Under the pieces are notes generated by a model. It had not been told where the DNA came from. It ran no database searches and saw nothing but the letters and a program-made list of their open reading frames with translations. A stretch of DNA of 32,612 nucleotides from assembly GCF_002964665.1 (NCBI RefSeq), contig NZ_PQBZ01000037.1, positions 45,832 to 78,443 of the forward strand, given 5' to 3'. Origin of the DNA: Pseudoalteromonas sp. T1lg23B (GTDB lineage: Bacteria > Pseudomonadota > Gammaproteobacteria > Enterobacterales > Alteromonadaceae). The first letter of the stretch is position 1, and each line of letters opens with the position of its first letter. The position numbers and the translations under genes are program-made. This document shows positions 17,262-26,033 of this stretch, one piece after another.

Positions 17262-19070
17262 TTAGTACACGTCTTTTTGATAACGGTTTTGGCTACGCAG
17301 CTCTTTCAGATACTGCTCAGCTTGTTCATCATCTTTGCCACCATGGGCTTTAATAATATCGATCAGAGCTTGATGTACATCTTTAGCCATGCGAGTAGCA
17401 TCACCACACACATAAAAATGCGCACCCTTCTCAAGCCATGCAAAGACTTCTTGGCCTTGTTCACGCAAGCGGTCTTGTACATAGATTTTTTCAGCTTGGT
17501 CACGGCTAAATGCAAGGTCAACTTTGTTCAGTAAACCTGACTTCACATACCCTTGGATTTCAACTTGATACAGAAAATCCTGAGTAAAGTTTGGGTTACC
17601 AAAGAACAGCCAGTTGTCACCAGCCGCTTCACGCGCATCTCGTTCTTGTAAAAATGCTCTAAACGGTGCAATACCAGTGCCTGGCCCCACCATGATGACC
17701 GGTGTTTCATCATTTGCAGGCAAACGGAAGTTGTCATTATGTTCGCTAAATACTTTAACTTTCGCGCCCTCTTGAGCACGGTTTGCCAAGTAACCCGAAC
17801 ACCCTCCAAAGTGCTTTTCACCAAATGCATCAAATTCAACCAGACCCACTGTTAAATGTACTTCGTCTTCTACTTCGGTTTGACTCGAAGCAATTGAGTA
17901 CAAACGTGCTTGCAGCTTACGACAACAATCAACTAAGGACTGTGCATCAATTGCCGCAGGGTTTTGTTTGATCACATCAAAAATTTGTCTCGCTTCAATG
18001 TATTCACGTAACGCGGCTTTATCTTCAACTAATGCTTGCAACTGCGCATTGTTAGTCGCCTGCGCATACTTTTCAACAAAACCAGGATATGACTGCGTCA
18101 GTTCTAGTTTTTCAATTAACGCATCACGCACGGCGATGCTTTCACCCGCTACGGTCACTTTCGTATCATCAGCAATGGCGAGTAATTCAAGTACCTCATC
18201 CACCAGAGCTTCATCATTTAAGAAGTACACACCCAGTGAGTCGCCTGGTAAGTAACGGATATCCGAACCGTCTAAAGATATTTCGACGTGGCGTACATCT
18301 TTTGTCGAATCGCGGCCCGTGATCTTTTGAACCACAGACAGCTCTGCTGCAAACGGATTCTGCTTGGTATACTGGCTTGTGGCTGTCGCCACTGACGTTG
18401 GTATGTTTACCACATTAGAAGCACCATCCTGCTGTGACTTTAATTCAGGTTCGAATACATCCAATGCGCCAGCAATCCACTGTGTTGCCAACTCTTCGTA
18501 GTCCACATCTAATTCAGCACGCTGATAAACCACATCCGCGCCTAAATTCGTTAAACGCTGTTCAAAATCTTTGGCTGTCTGGCAGAAAAATTCATAGCTG
18601 GTATCGCCAAGACCGATTACGGCTACCTTCACACCTTCTAACTTAGGCGCTTTTTTACTTGCAAGAAACGCGTGTAATGCTTCCGCATCTTCAGGCGGCT
18701 CACCCTCACCGTATGTTGATACGGCAATTGCTAGGAATTTCTCTTTTTTCAGCGCAGAGGTCTTGTAGTCCGCCATATTAATGAGCTTGACGCTCAGCCC
18801 TCTAGATTCGGCCTGTGCTTTTAACTGACTAGCCACTGCCTTAGCATTACCAGTTTGAGAGCCATATAAAATAGTTAACGGAGCGGCTTCTACTGCCGTC
18901 GCTGGCATGCCCACATTCCCTGCTAATGCAGCGGAGTTTGCACTGGCTGCTAAATAACCACTTACCCAGGCTTGCTGGATGGGGTTTAGTTCGGCCACTA
19001 AACCTTGTAATTTCTGCACTTGCTCTTGCGTAAGCGGGCTGGCCGCAGCGCTAAGTTGACTTAACAACAT
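17262..19070 (-). CDS. cysJ: Sulfite reductase flavoprotein alpha subunit CysJ
   Basis: A 602-aa flavoprotein that passes electrons from NADPH through FAD and FMN to CysI. Domains in order are a flavodoxin-like FMN domain (YGSQTGNA, then STYGEGEPPEDAE, then GLGDTSYEFF), a FAD-binding connecting domain (RLYSIASS) and an NADPH-binding domain (GPGTGIAPFRAF, ending in RYQKDVY). The length and C-terminus match E. coli CysJ (599 aa). It is the first gene of the cysJIH operon, with about 300 bp of noncoding sequence upstream. Confidence 0.97.
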   Translation of the reverse strand: MLLSQLSAAASPLTQEQVQKLQGLVAELNPIQQAWVSGYLAASANSAALAGNVGMPATAVEAAPLTILYGSQTGNAKAVASQLKAQAESRGLSVKLINMADYKTSALKKEKFLAIAVSTYGEGEPPEDAEALHAFLASKKAPKLEGVKVAVIGLGDTSYEFFCQTAKDFEQRLTNLGADVVYQRAELDVDYEELATQWIAGALDVFEPELKSQQDGASNVVNIPTSVATATSQYTKQNPFAAELSVVQKITGRDSTKDVRHVEISLDGSDIRYLPGDSLGVYFLNDEALVDEVLELLAIADDTKVTVAGESIAVRDALIEKLELTQSYPGFVEKYAQATNNAQLQALVEDKAALREYIEARQIFDVIKQNPAAIDAQSLVDCCRKLQARLYSIASSQTEVEDEVHLTVGLVEFDAFGEKHFGGCSGYLANRAQEGAKVKVFSEHNDNFRLPANDETPVIMVGPGTGIAPFRAFLQERDAREAAGDNWLFFGNPNFTQDFLYQVEIQGYVKSGLLNKVDLAFSRDQAEKIYVQDRLREQGQEVFAWLEKGAHFYVCGDATRMAKDVHQALIDIIKAHGGKDDEQAEQYLKELRSQNRYQKDVY

Positions 19071-19375
19071 TGAATAATCCCCGTAACCCTAAAACGTCTC
19101 TTGCTTAAATTGGTGTGTCACTTGCTCAACAATAACGTACAACAAGTAATTTCATAGTTTGCAGCATACTGATCTATGCGGACAACAAAAAGACAAAGAT
19201 CTGCTTTTATATTCCTTTTGGTTATTAATAACAAAAAACACCAACAAAAACAGATTAAAAGATTTGCTTTAAATATAGCCACTCTAATATTAACATTGCA
19301 ATAACAAAGGTTCAGTAAGCTCGGCCTTTGTTTAAATAAAAGCAAAAATATTAATTCTAATAAAAGAGATCAAAA
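19071..19375. other. Divergent intergenic region cysJ / nuclease
   Basis: This 305-bp AT-rich stretch contains no convincing gene. It should hold the cysJIH promoter on the minus strand and the nuclease promoter on the plus strand. Visible elements are a possible CysB-type site around 19208-19232, an inverted repeat (aacaaagg 19303-19310 / cctttgtt 19325-19332), and an AAGAGAT ribosome-binding site just before the ATG at 19376. The 75-aa minus-strand frame within it looks noncoding. Confidence 0.6.
19208..19232 (-). promoter_or_regulatory. Candidate CysB activator site upstream of cysJIH
   Basis: On the minus strand the sequence reads ATAACCAAAAGGAATAT, close to the ATAAC...GGAATA pattern of CysB-activated promoters in gammaproteobacteria. 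It lies about 140 bp before the cysJ start. Assignment is by resemblance and by the known control of cysJIH by CysB; there is no scored match. Confidence 0.35.
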
Positions 19376-21009
19376 ATGAAACACGGGAAACTATCCTATA
19401 AACAAAAGCTTGCGTTTGCCTTAAGTACAGCTATTTGCAGCCAGTATGCCGCAGCACAAGTTAGCAATGGTGATTTCGAAAATTGGCAACAAAATCAGCC
19501 AACCGGTTGGACCACCATCGATTCAGGCATTGCCGTAAGCGCAACAAGCAATATTGTTAAAACGGGTCAAACCGCTGCACAAGTAACCGTCACAACGGGC
19601 ACCCAAAGTAGCACAGACCTACAGCAACTTGTCGCGGTGCAAGCAGGGCAAACATATACCTTCAGTACTTGGGTTTATCATACTGAAGAGGTGTTAAAGC
19701 ACGTTTGGTGGTTGATGGCTACCATGGCTATTCAGACCCATTCACGTTAAACCAATGGCAGCAGATCAGTCATTCATACACAGCAACCGCCAATACGTCA
19801 ATTTCTGTTGGCTTACGCTTTTATGACGACACCGGTTTTGACGGCAACGAAGTGGTATATATTGACGACTTCCAACCAACCACCACAACCACCCCACCAC
19901 CACCAGCTGGCTGTCAAAATACCGAACTCAACTTATCTTTAACAACGGATAATTACGGTGCAGAAACCAGTTGGACATTGACTAATAGCAGTAACACACA
20001 AATCGCCAGTGGCAGCGGCTACGCCAGTAACACGACCCACAGTGAATCTTTGTGCGTTGTTGATGATAGTTACACATTCACCGTGCTAGACAGTTATGGC
20101 GATGGCATGTGTTGTAGCTATGGCAATGGCTCTTATAGCTTAACTGGCCCAGGGGGGACGCTTGCTTCAGGCAGCAGCTTTACCTCGCAACAACAGCATA
20201 CCTTTACAATTGGTAGTGACAATGGCGGCGGAACACCAACCGACCCATCACAATACTATGCCTCTGCCGCTGGTTTGACTGGTTATGCGTTAAAAAGTCA
20301 ATTACATAGCATTATTAGCAATCATCAATCACAAGGTTACAGCGCTATTTGGCAGTTTATCGACCAATCTGAGCGTGATAACTATTTTGAAAATGATAAC
20401 TCAGTATTAGATCGCTACTCTGAAAGACCTAGCAGTAATGATGCTGTAAGCTATGTTGCTGTCACCAACCAATGTGGTACCTACAGTGTTGAAGGTGATT
20501 GTTACAACCGTGAGCATTCATTTCCAAAAAGCTGGTTTGGCGGCAAAATAGAGCCGATGAACTCAGATATTCATCATATTTTCGCGACCGATGGATATGT
20601 AAACTCAAAACGTAGTAACTTCCCATTCGGTGAAGTAGCAAGTGCCAGTTATACCTCAAGTAATGGCAGTAAGCTGGGATCAGCAGCAACTAGCCTAAAC
20701 TATTCAGGTACTGTCTTTGAACCAATCGATCAGTTCAAAGGTGACTTTGCAAGAGCCTATTTTTATATGGCGACTCGCTACGAAGATGTGATCAGTACTT
20801 GGCAAAACAATACCGAGTATAGCGATGCTGTGCTCAATGGGAGCGCAAACCAAGTATTTGAGCCTTGGGTTGTCGCGATGCTAAAACGCTGGCATGAGGC
20901 TGATCCTGTTGATGCGATTGAACGTGCGCGTAATCAAGCAGCTTATGAGTTTCAGGGCAACCGCAATCCATTTGTAGATCACCCTGAGTTTGTTCAGCAA
21001 ATTTGGTAA
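19376..21009 (+). pseudogene. Secreted endonuclease I with lectin-like N-terminus, frameshifted
   Basis: Two overlapping frames encode one protein. The first part (19376 to about 19690) has a signal peptide (cut after AAA) and the start of a carbohydrate-binding-like beta domain. Homology-like sequence then shifts to the +1 frame: restoring one base near 19691 reads TEEGVKARLVVDGYHGYSD without a break and gives 544 aa. A second domain (GAETSW ... DSYGDGMCCSYG) follows a Thr/Pro linker. The C-terminal endonuclease I domain keeps CYNREHSFPKSW with His381 and the DIHHIF histidines at about 400-401. It should degrade extracellular DNA. The break may be a real mutation or a sequencing error. Confidence 0.85.
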
Positions 21010-21022
21010 ACACCTGGTCAAC

Positions 21023-21055
21023 ACAAAAAAAAGCCACCGATAAGGTGGCTTTTTA
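21023..21055 (+). terminator. Terminator of the nuclease gene
   Basis: aagccacc (21031-21038) and ggtggctt (21044-21051) form an 8-bp stem with a GATAA loop, followed by TTTTACTTTT. An A8 run lies on the other side, so it could also work on the minus strand. It begins about 20 bp after the stop codon. Confidence 0.88.
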
Positions 21056-21084
21056 CTTTTCGCTTCTAACTAGTTTTTATGAAT

Positions 21085-21112
21085 AAAAAGGCGGCCTAAT
21101 CCTTCAGGCCGC
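21085..21112 (-). terminator. Terminator of the DUF3103-like gene
   Basis: On the minus strand gcggcct and aggccgc (21106-21112 and 21091-21097) form a 7-bp GC-rich stem followed by CTTTTTATTC. It lies 20 bp past the stop of the minus-strand gene at 21132. Confidence 0.85.
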
Positions 21113-21131
21113 TAACCGACTCAACGGGAAA

Positions 21132-22298
21132 TCACCTAGGGTTGATGGTTAAGGGAGATAAACTGATTTTTGCATTTCCACTGGCTCCCATGTAACCAGT
21201 GTATTGCTGACCTTCAAATAAGGTATAAAAAACATCAACATAGTCATCATCATTGGTAAACCAAGAATCCGGCATGGCTTTAATAAGCTGATTAGTCAAC
21301 TGTGGGATAATCGCGTAACCTTGTACGTTGGGATCTGGAATCGTGCGCATAACCTGTGTCACTATATCCAAGAAGGTCGTCGCCAACGTTTTGTAATTGG
21401 TGTTATCATCTTGTTCCATTAGCAGTAAGTCTGCCGCTTCCCAGCGATAGCGCTCCCAATGAATAATGATTTGGTTAGGCGTATAGTCTCGACCGTCATG
21501 GTCTAAATAAGGCATATCGACGATATCAAGTACTGGTTCATCTCGACTCGGACTCACCCCTGTTACGACCCCATATACTTCTGCTGCACCCGAAATCCAA
21601 GGTTCTTCATCATCATTTAAACGAATACGATTCAACACGCTGGTAGAAATCGGTTGTGTGTCACTTTGCGTTTCAAAAAACTGTTTTTGTTTAGGCAGTG
21701 ACACACCACGGTGCTTGCTAAATTCTCGTTGCATGACAGCCAAGCCTTCTTTAAGGCTCTTTCTACTATCTATTTCAACGATTAATACGGGTTGCTGTGG
21801 CATCTTCTTAGCATCAAGTAAATGCACATTACCTTGTTCATCGTATGCCTCTACATGCACCCAGCTCTTATCGTCTCCCTTCGGTGCAAATGCCACGAGA
21901 ACTGGCTCTCCTTGCTGCCAAGCACTCAGCATTGCACTGTCAGCAAGACGCAGTTGGTAAATAGATTCATCCGATTCAGATAAGCCTTTGAGAGATCGCG
22001 TATAACTGTTGGCCGTACGAATATTGGATTCTAAAGACGCTGGCACTAAGTCTGATGAAAGAGGAACCTGTAAGCGATACTGGCTCATTTGCGCTTTGAC
22101 AGGAGCGGCAATACTTGGCAATTGACGTGCAACTTGCTTAGCTAGCTGCTTTTTAATGTCAACAACTTGATAACCCGCAGGGTTAAACACATCCAGTGCT
22201 GGAAATGCTTGTTGAACCTGTAGCTCAGAATTGGCTGCATAACCGTTTAAGCTCATGGCAGCTAAGGCAGTCAATGTAAATTTTGTTAATGTATTCAT
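21132..22298 (-). CDS. Secreted DUF3103-like protein
   Basis: A 388-aa exported protein. A Sec signal peptide (MNTLTKFTLTALAAMSLNGYA, cut before ANS) is clear and an AGGAG site precedes the ATG. The C-terminal half contains GAAEVYGVVTGVSP, DMPYLDHDGRDY and WERYRWEAADLLLMEQDD, which I associate with the DUF3103 family found in Vibrio and Pseudoalteromonas. No catalytic motif is evident. The tail GYMGASGNAKISL suggests a beta-rich end. The function is unknown. It is transcribed alone from an AT-rich promoter region containing two palindromes. Confidence 0.78.
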   Translation of the reverse strand: MNTLTKFTLTALAAMSLNGYAANSELQVQQAFPALDVFNPAGYQVVDIKKQLAKQVARQLPSIAAPVKAQMSQYRLQVPLSSDLVPASLESNIRTANSYTRSLKGLSESDESIYQLRLADSAMLSAWQQGEPVLVAFAPKGDDKSWVHVEAYDEQGNVHLLDAKKMPQQPVLIVEIDSRKSLKEGLAVMQREFSKHRGVSLPKQKQFFETQSDTQPISTSVLNRIRLNDDEEPWISGAAEVYGVVTGVSPSRDEPVLDIVDMPYLDHDGRDYTPNQIIIHWERYRWEAADLLLMEQDDNTNYKTLATTFLDIVTQVMRTIPDPNVQGYAIIPQLTNQLIKAMPDSWFTNDDDYVDVFYTLFEGQQYTGYMGASGNAKISLSPLTINPR

Positions 22299-22369
22299 AT
22301 TCTACTCCTGACAATAATCCGCGTGTTTGAGTAGAAGAAGATAAAACTTATTTAAAAAATTATCAACCT

Positions 22370-22398
22370 GTTAATTTAAAATTAACAAAATTAATTTT
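22370..22398. promoter_or_regulatory. Paired AT-rich palindromes upstream of the DUF3103-like gene
   Basis: gttaattt-a-aaattaac (22370-22386) is a perfect 8-bp inverted repeat, immediately followed by the perfect palindrome aaaattaatttt (22387-22398). They lie 72-100 bp upstream of the start codon of the minus-strand gene, a position suited to an operator or an UP-like promoter element. The symmetry is directly visible; the regulatory role is inferred. Confidence 0.4.
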
Positions 22399-22538
22399 AT
22401 AGGTACGAGCCGAACCACTTTGCGCAGTTGCCGAAGGCCACTAGAAAGGATAGATATAGTGATATTAGCCTTGCTTCGTGAGGAGATGCTGCCAACACGG
22501 AGAAGGTTGGCAAACCAAAACCTCAGCAATTAGAGTTA

Positions 22539-22916
22539 TCACTCAGCAGGATACAAAGTTATTTCTATTCCCGCACCAATTGCAGAAATACGCAGCAAAG
22601 TGTCCGCATGCAACGCCTGTGAATAACACTTTGGTTCATTACCAGAGTTAAATCCGATATCAAATGTCCGCTTAGTGCATGACAACCACTGCTTCAAGGC
22701 AGGCTTCGAGCAGGATTCAATTAATTCACACAAGTGGTTAATCGCCTTATCTGGACTGAGCACTTCGGCATCAGCTTCGATACGCGCCAATTGGCGGTAC
22801 TCATCTTGATCGTAATGCAAGACGATAGCGTTGCGCTTTAAATCATTGACTAAGGCACTAATGTCATGCTTTGACTCTAGCTCAAGATCGACGTTTAAAA
22901 ACTGAATTTCTGGCAT
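22539..22916 (-). CDS. Unknown 125-aa protein, possibly DUF4279-like
   Basis: A 125-aa cytoplasmic protein without signal peptide or membrane segment. The C-terminal pattern FDIGFNSG ... LLRISAIGAGIEITLYP resembles the end of DUF4279-type proteins, in which a final strand-helix-strand unit is followed by an IYP-like terminus; this is a weak resemblance. No catalytic residues stand out. The ribosome-binding site is poor. A 7-bp inverted repeat (tgccaac 22490-22496 / gttggca 22506-22512) downstream may be its terminator. The function is unknown. Confidence 0.68.
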   Translation of the reverse strand: MPEIQFLNVDLELESKHDISALVNDLKRNAIVLHYDQDEYRQLARIEADAEVLSPDKAINHLCELIESCSKPALKQWLSCTKRTFDIGFNSGNEPKCYSQALHADTLLRISAIGAGIEITLYPAE

Positions 22917-23183
22917 ATGGACTGTTTTACCTTAACTGATTGAATTGAGGAATAGCTGCTTTAAATGCAAGTGTAACCAAGTAAGTACAGACTGGCTAGC
23001 GTTAACACCGATTCGTTCTCACGATACAAAGCACCTCATATAGACACATCTCAATTACAGCACAGAAAACATGCGCCCACGCATATTTTATATACACATT
23101 ATAGGTACTTATTTCTGCCAATTTGTTGCCTTTGATACATTGCTTTGCTAATTTTTAGCCAACACACATAAAAAGCATACAGC

Positions 23184-24821
23184 ATGAGTCATTTACAATT
23201 AGCATCCGCTCTTTTTTTGAGTATTACTTTGGTTGGATGTGGCGGAGGAGGTGGGGGTGATACTGACTCTCCCGCACTGGACCCGCAACCATCCCTTCCT
23301 TCTGAGAACTGGGCCGCGGGTGTGTTTCCTGCCTCAAGTCAGTATAAAGACTACTGTGCTAACCCCAGAGTCGGTATCGACCCACAAGACAATGAACCAT
23401 ACCCAGACAAAGCGGGAAGCGTCATGCTAGAAAAGTTATGGCTCCGCTCCTTTAGCCATGAGACTTACTTATGGTATGACGAATTACCCGATCCAAACCC
23501 AAGCACTTTTGACTCCATTGCTGCCTATTTCGATGTGCTGAAAACTTCAGCAAGTACACCATCAGGGAAAGCCAAAGACGACTTTCACTTCTCTGAAAGT
23601 TATGAAGATTACATAAAAGAAGCTCAATCTGGCGTGGTAGCCGGCTATGGTGTTCGTTGGGCGATTATTAACCGTACTCCACCGAGGTTGATACGCGTAG
23701 CCTACACGCAAGATAACTCTCCCGCAGAGCTTGCCGGACTTCAGCGTGGGGATACGCTTATCGAAGTCGATAGTATCGATATTGATGCCACAGATTCCTC
23801 CTCAATAGCCACTATCAATGCAGGACTACAGCCTGACCTCGGAACAACTCACTCGTTTACGTTTGTTCGCACCGATTCACAGACAAATACCGCAGAGCAG
23901 TACAAAGTATCTCTAACTGCACAAGATATAGAAACAACTCCTGTACAAAATGCACACGTACAAAGCATTAATAACCGTAAGGTCGGCTATGTGCAATTCA
24001 ATCAGTTTATCTCAGCAGGTCAACGCCCTTTGATAAACGCCTTCCAAATGTTCGCAAGTAGTGACATAGATGAACTTGTATTAGACCTTCGCTATAACGG
24101 TGGTGGATTAATCAATATGGCCGCTCAATTGGGCTACATGATAGCAGGTAGCACTAATACGCTCGCAGCGGCCCCTGAAACGGGTCGAGTATTTAGTCAG
24201 ACTATTTACAACGACAAGCGTAGTGCAGAAAACTACGATGTAAAATTCTCTGCCCGCGCCATAGACTGGAGCGAACGAGTATATACTGACGAAGTTTTAC
24301 CAAGTCCAGAGCTCAATCGAGTGTACATACTGACAACAGCTAGTACCTGCTCGGCAAGTGAGTTAATTATCAATAGCTTGCTAGGTATTGATGTTGAAGT
24401 AGTACTTATTGGCGATCAAACCTGTGGTAAACCGTTTGGTTTCTCCCCCACCCCCAATTGTGGCGAGGTGTACTATACCATCCAGTTTAAAAATGAAAAT
24501 GCCAAAGGGTTTGGCGACTATACAGATGGGTTTATACCGGTTCCCGCGGCACAAAATAACGGTGAACTCGGGTTAACGAGCCAGGTCTCAGGATGTTCGG
24601 TAGCAGACGACTTTGAACACTCGCTTGGCGCGGCCAACGAGGCGTTATTTGCAGCCGCGCTAAATTATATGGAAACTGGTCTATGCCCACCTGCTAATCA
24701 ACAGCGTCCGACACGCGCTTCTGAGTATATTATGCGAGGCCCAGCCATAGACGTTCCATTACATTCACTGCGCGATGGTATGTACATTCTTCCCATACAG
24801 AGGACGAAGAATGAACAATAA
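23184..24821 (+). CDS. S41-family peptidase lipoprotein (tail-specific protease type)
   Basis: A 545-aa lipoprotein. The lipobox LVGC is followed by a poly-Gly stretch. After an N-terminal domain comes a PDZ domain at about residues 150-245 (RVAYTQDNSPAELAGLQRGDTLIEVD) and the S41 catalytic domain. The Ser-Lys dyad can be placed at Ser390 (TCSASE) and Lys416 (CGKPFGF), spaced as in E. coli Prc. Substrates are probably periplasmic or outer-membrane proteins. Extra cysteine pairs in the C-terminal part suggest disulfides. The last 11 bp overlap the next gene, so both are co-translated. Confidence 0.9.
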   Translation: MSHLQLASALFLSITLVGCGGGGGGDTDSPALDPQPSLPSENWAAGVFPASSQYKDYCANPRVGIDPQDNEPYPDKAGSVMLEKLWLRSFSHETYLWYDELPDPNPSTFDSIAAYFDVLKTSASTPSGKAKDDFHFSESYEDYIKEAQSGVVAGYGVRWAIINRTPPRLIRVAYTQDNSPAELAGLQRGDTLIEVDSIDIDATDSSSIATINAGLQPDLGTTHSFTFVRTDSQTNTAEQYKVSLTAQDIETTPVQNAHVQSINNRKVGYVQFNQFISAGQRPLINAFQMFASSDIDELVLDLRYNGGGLINMAAQLGYMIAGSTNTLAAAPETGRVFSQTIYNDKRSAENYDVKFSARAIDWSERVYTDEVLPSPELNRVYILTTASTCSASELIINSLLGIDVEVVLIGDQTCGKPFGFSPTPNCGEVYYTIQFKNENAKGFGDYTDGFIPVPAAQNNGELGLTSQVSGCSVADDFEHSLGAANEALFAAALNYMETGLCPPANQQRPTRASEYIMRGPAIDVPLHSLRDGMYILPIQRTKNEQ

Positions 24822-25197
24822 ACGCATTTATTCTGCCTTACTATGCCTCTCATTGGTTGGCTGTAAACACAGCCAACCAATGGGTCCGCAAGCAGCAAAA
24901 ATAGATAACACCACTGCACAGATGAAAGCCGACATAAAAAGTGCCATAGTCAAACTAAGAGGAGGCGTAGAGCCAAGAATCGCCGACAACGTATTTATGA
25001 ATAACAGTACCTTATTGATCGAGTCACGCGCCCCTCAGCAACCGCTCGATCCTCTCCTCGGTTCGCACAATATTGTTGTCACACGTTTTGAGTTGCAATT
25101 GCGTGATGGCAAGTGTGTTCTTTATTATCCTGATAAAGATAACTACGTCATATTATCTAAAGTGCGATGTTTTGCTGCCACCCAAAGTACACAATGA
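24811..25197 (+). CDS. Small lipoprotein coupled to the S41 peptidase
   Basis: A 128-aa protein with a lipoprotein signal (LLCLSLVGC, Cys near residue 18). The mature part is short, begins with helical sequence (MKADIKSAIVKLRG) and contains a few cysteines. I do not recognise a family. The ATG at 24811 has a GAGGACGAAGA site and overlaps the protease stop by 11 bp, so a shared job is likely, perhaps as adaptor, substrate or inhibitor of the protease. The frame opens upstream at 24775, inside the protease gene; that start lacks a signal peptide. Confidence 0.72.
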   Translation: MNNKRIYSALLCLSLVGCKHSQPMGPQAAKIDNTTAQMKADIKSAIVKLRGGVEPRIADNVFMNNSTLLIESRAPQQPLDPLLGSHNIVVTRFELQLRDGKCVLYYPDKDNYVILSKVRCFAATQSTQ

Positions 25198-25271
25198 CGG
25201 TTATCTAAGATTAGTTTTCTACGGTTGCTGTGTTACAGTACGGTTAGAGCGCTTGAACAACTAGATTTTAT

Positions 25272-25952
25272 ATGCAATATCAAACAGCTAACCCATTCAT
25301 ACCGCAGTTAGATTACCCATATCACTGCTGCACATTTAGCACTGAGTATTTTCAACAAAGTGACTTTCTTACGCATAACATTACCATGTCTCAAAAGTTG
25401 AAAAATGCAGTTCCAAAGCGCCGCGTTGAATACCTAGCAGGACGAATATGTGCCAAACAAGCGTTAGCAAAGATTGCCATCACTGAATTTGAAATAGACA
25501 GCAACGAAGATCGAGCACCAATATGGCCCGAAGGCGTTCTAGGTAGCATCAGTCATACTCAAGGGGTTGCTATGGCAATGGTCACTGACTCACTCGATGT
25601 GAGAGGCGTCGGCATAGACATAGAAACGATCATGCCCAATGACCAAGAACAGCGACTAAAGCCACAAATTTTACACCCGCTGGAAGATGAAGCATTTAAA
25701 GCTCTTAGTGAACATATCTCATGTCCCTTAACTGTTATCTTTTCTGCTAAAGAAAGTATTTATAAGGCACTTTACCCTAGTGTAAAAAGATTTTTTGGCT
25801 TTGATGCTGCAAAGCTTTTAAGCTTTGATGAGCGTCAATTGTGCTTTGAAATTACTGAACACCTCTGTGACGAAGTTCCTCTTGGTACCCGAGTGAATGT
25901 GCTTTATCAAACTAATGCTCTGTTCGCGTTTACCGAGTGCGCTTTTCCTTAG
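25272..25952 (+). CDS. 4'-phosphopantetheinyl transferase (EntD/Sfp type)
   Basis: A 226-aa enzyme that moves the phosphopantetheine arm of CoA onto carrier proteins of NRPS, PKS or polyunsaturated fatty-acid synthases. The conserved motifs are present: RRVEYLAGRICA (CoA-binding region), GSISHTQG, GVGIDIE with its magnesium-binding Asp and Glu, and FSAKESIYKALYP. The size and layout match EntD-like transferases. No NRPS or PKS gene lies in the window, so its client is elsewhere. The ribosome-binding site is weak. Confidence 0.92.
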   Translation: MQYQTANPFIPQLDYPYHCCTFSTEYFQQSDFLTHNITMSQKLKNAVPKRRVEYLAGRICAKQALAKIAITEFEIDSNEDRAPIWPEGVLGSISHTQGVAMAMVTDSLDVRGVGIDIETIMPNDQEQRLKPQILHPLEDEAFKALSEHISCPLTVIFSAKESIYKALYPSVKRFFGFDAAKLLSFDERQLCFEITEHLCDEVPLGTRVNVLYQTNALFAFTECAFP

Positions 25953-25990
25953 GTTCATAGAACAGCGAACCAACAAAAACCAGAAGAACA

Positions 25991-26016
25991 AAAAGCCCGC
26001 GTGATGCGGGCCTTTT
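25991..26016. terminator. Bidirectional terminator between PPTase and ompA-like genes
   Basis: gcccgc (25995-26000) and gcgggc (26006-26011) form a GC-rich stem with a GTGAT loop. TTTTT follows on the plus strand and AAAA precedes it, giving T runs on both strands. It sits between two convergent genes and can serve both. Confidence 0.88.
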
Positions 26017-26033
26017 TGATAATACAAACTAAA

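Noticed and set aside
17115..17534. 139-aa plus-strand frame across the cysI/cysJ junction
   Set aside because: It is antisense to two well-conserved genes and shows only the hydrophobic composition expected of such shadows.
15479..19070. Possible horizontal acquisition of cysJIH
   Set aside because: Composition matches its surroundings, there are no mobile-element traces, and the operon is core in this group.
19705..21009. Separate nuclease gene starting at the TTG at 19705
   Set aside because: The frame has no signal peptide or ribosome-binding site there, and the sequence continues the beta domain begun in the upstream frame, so a frameshift is the better reading.
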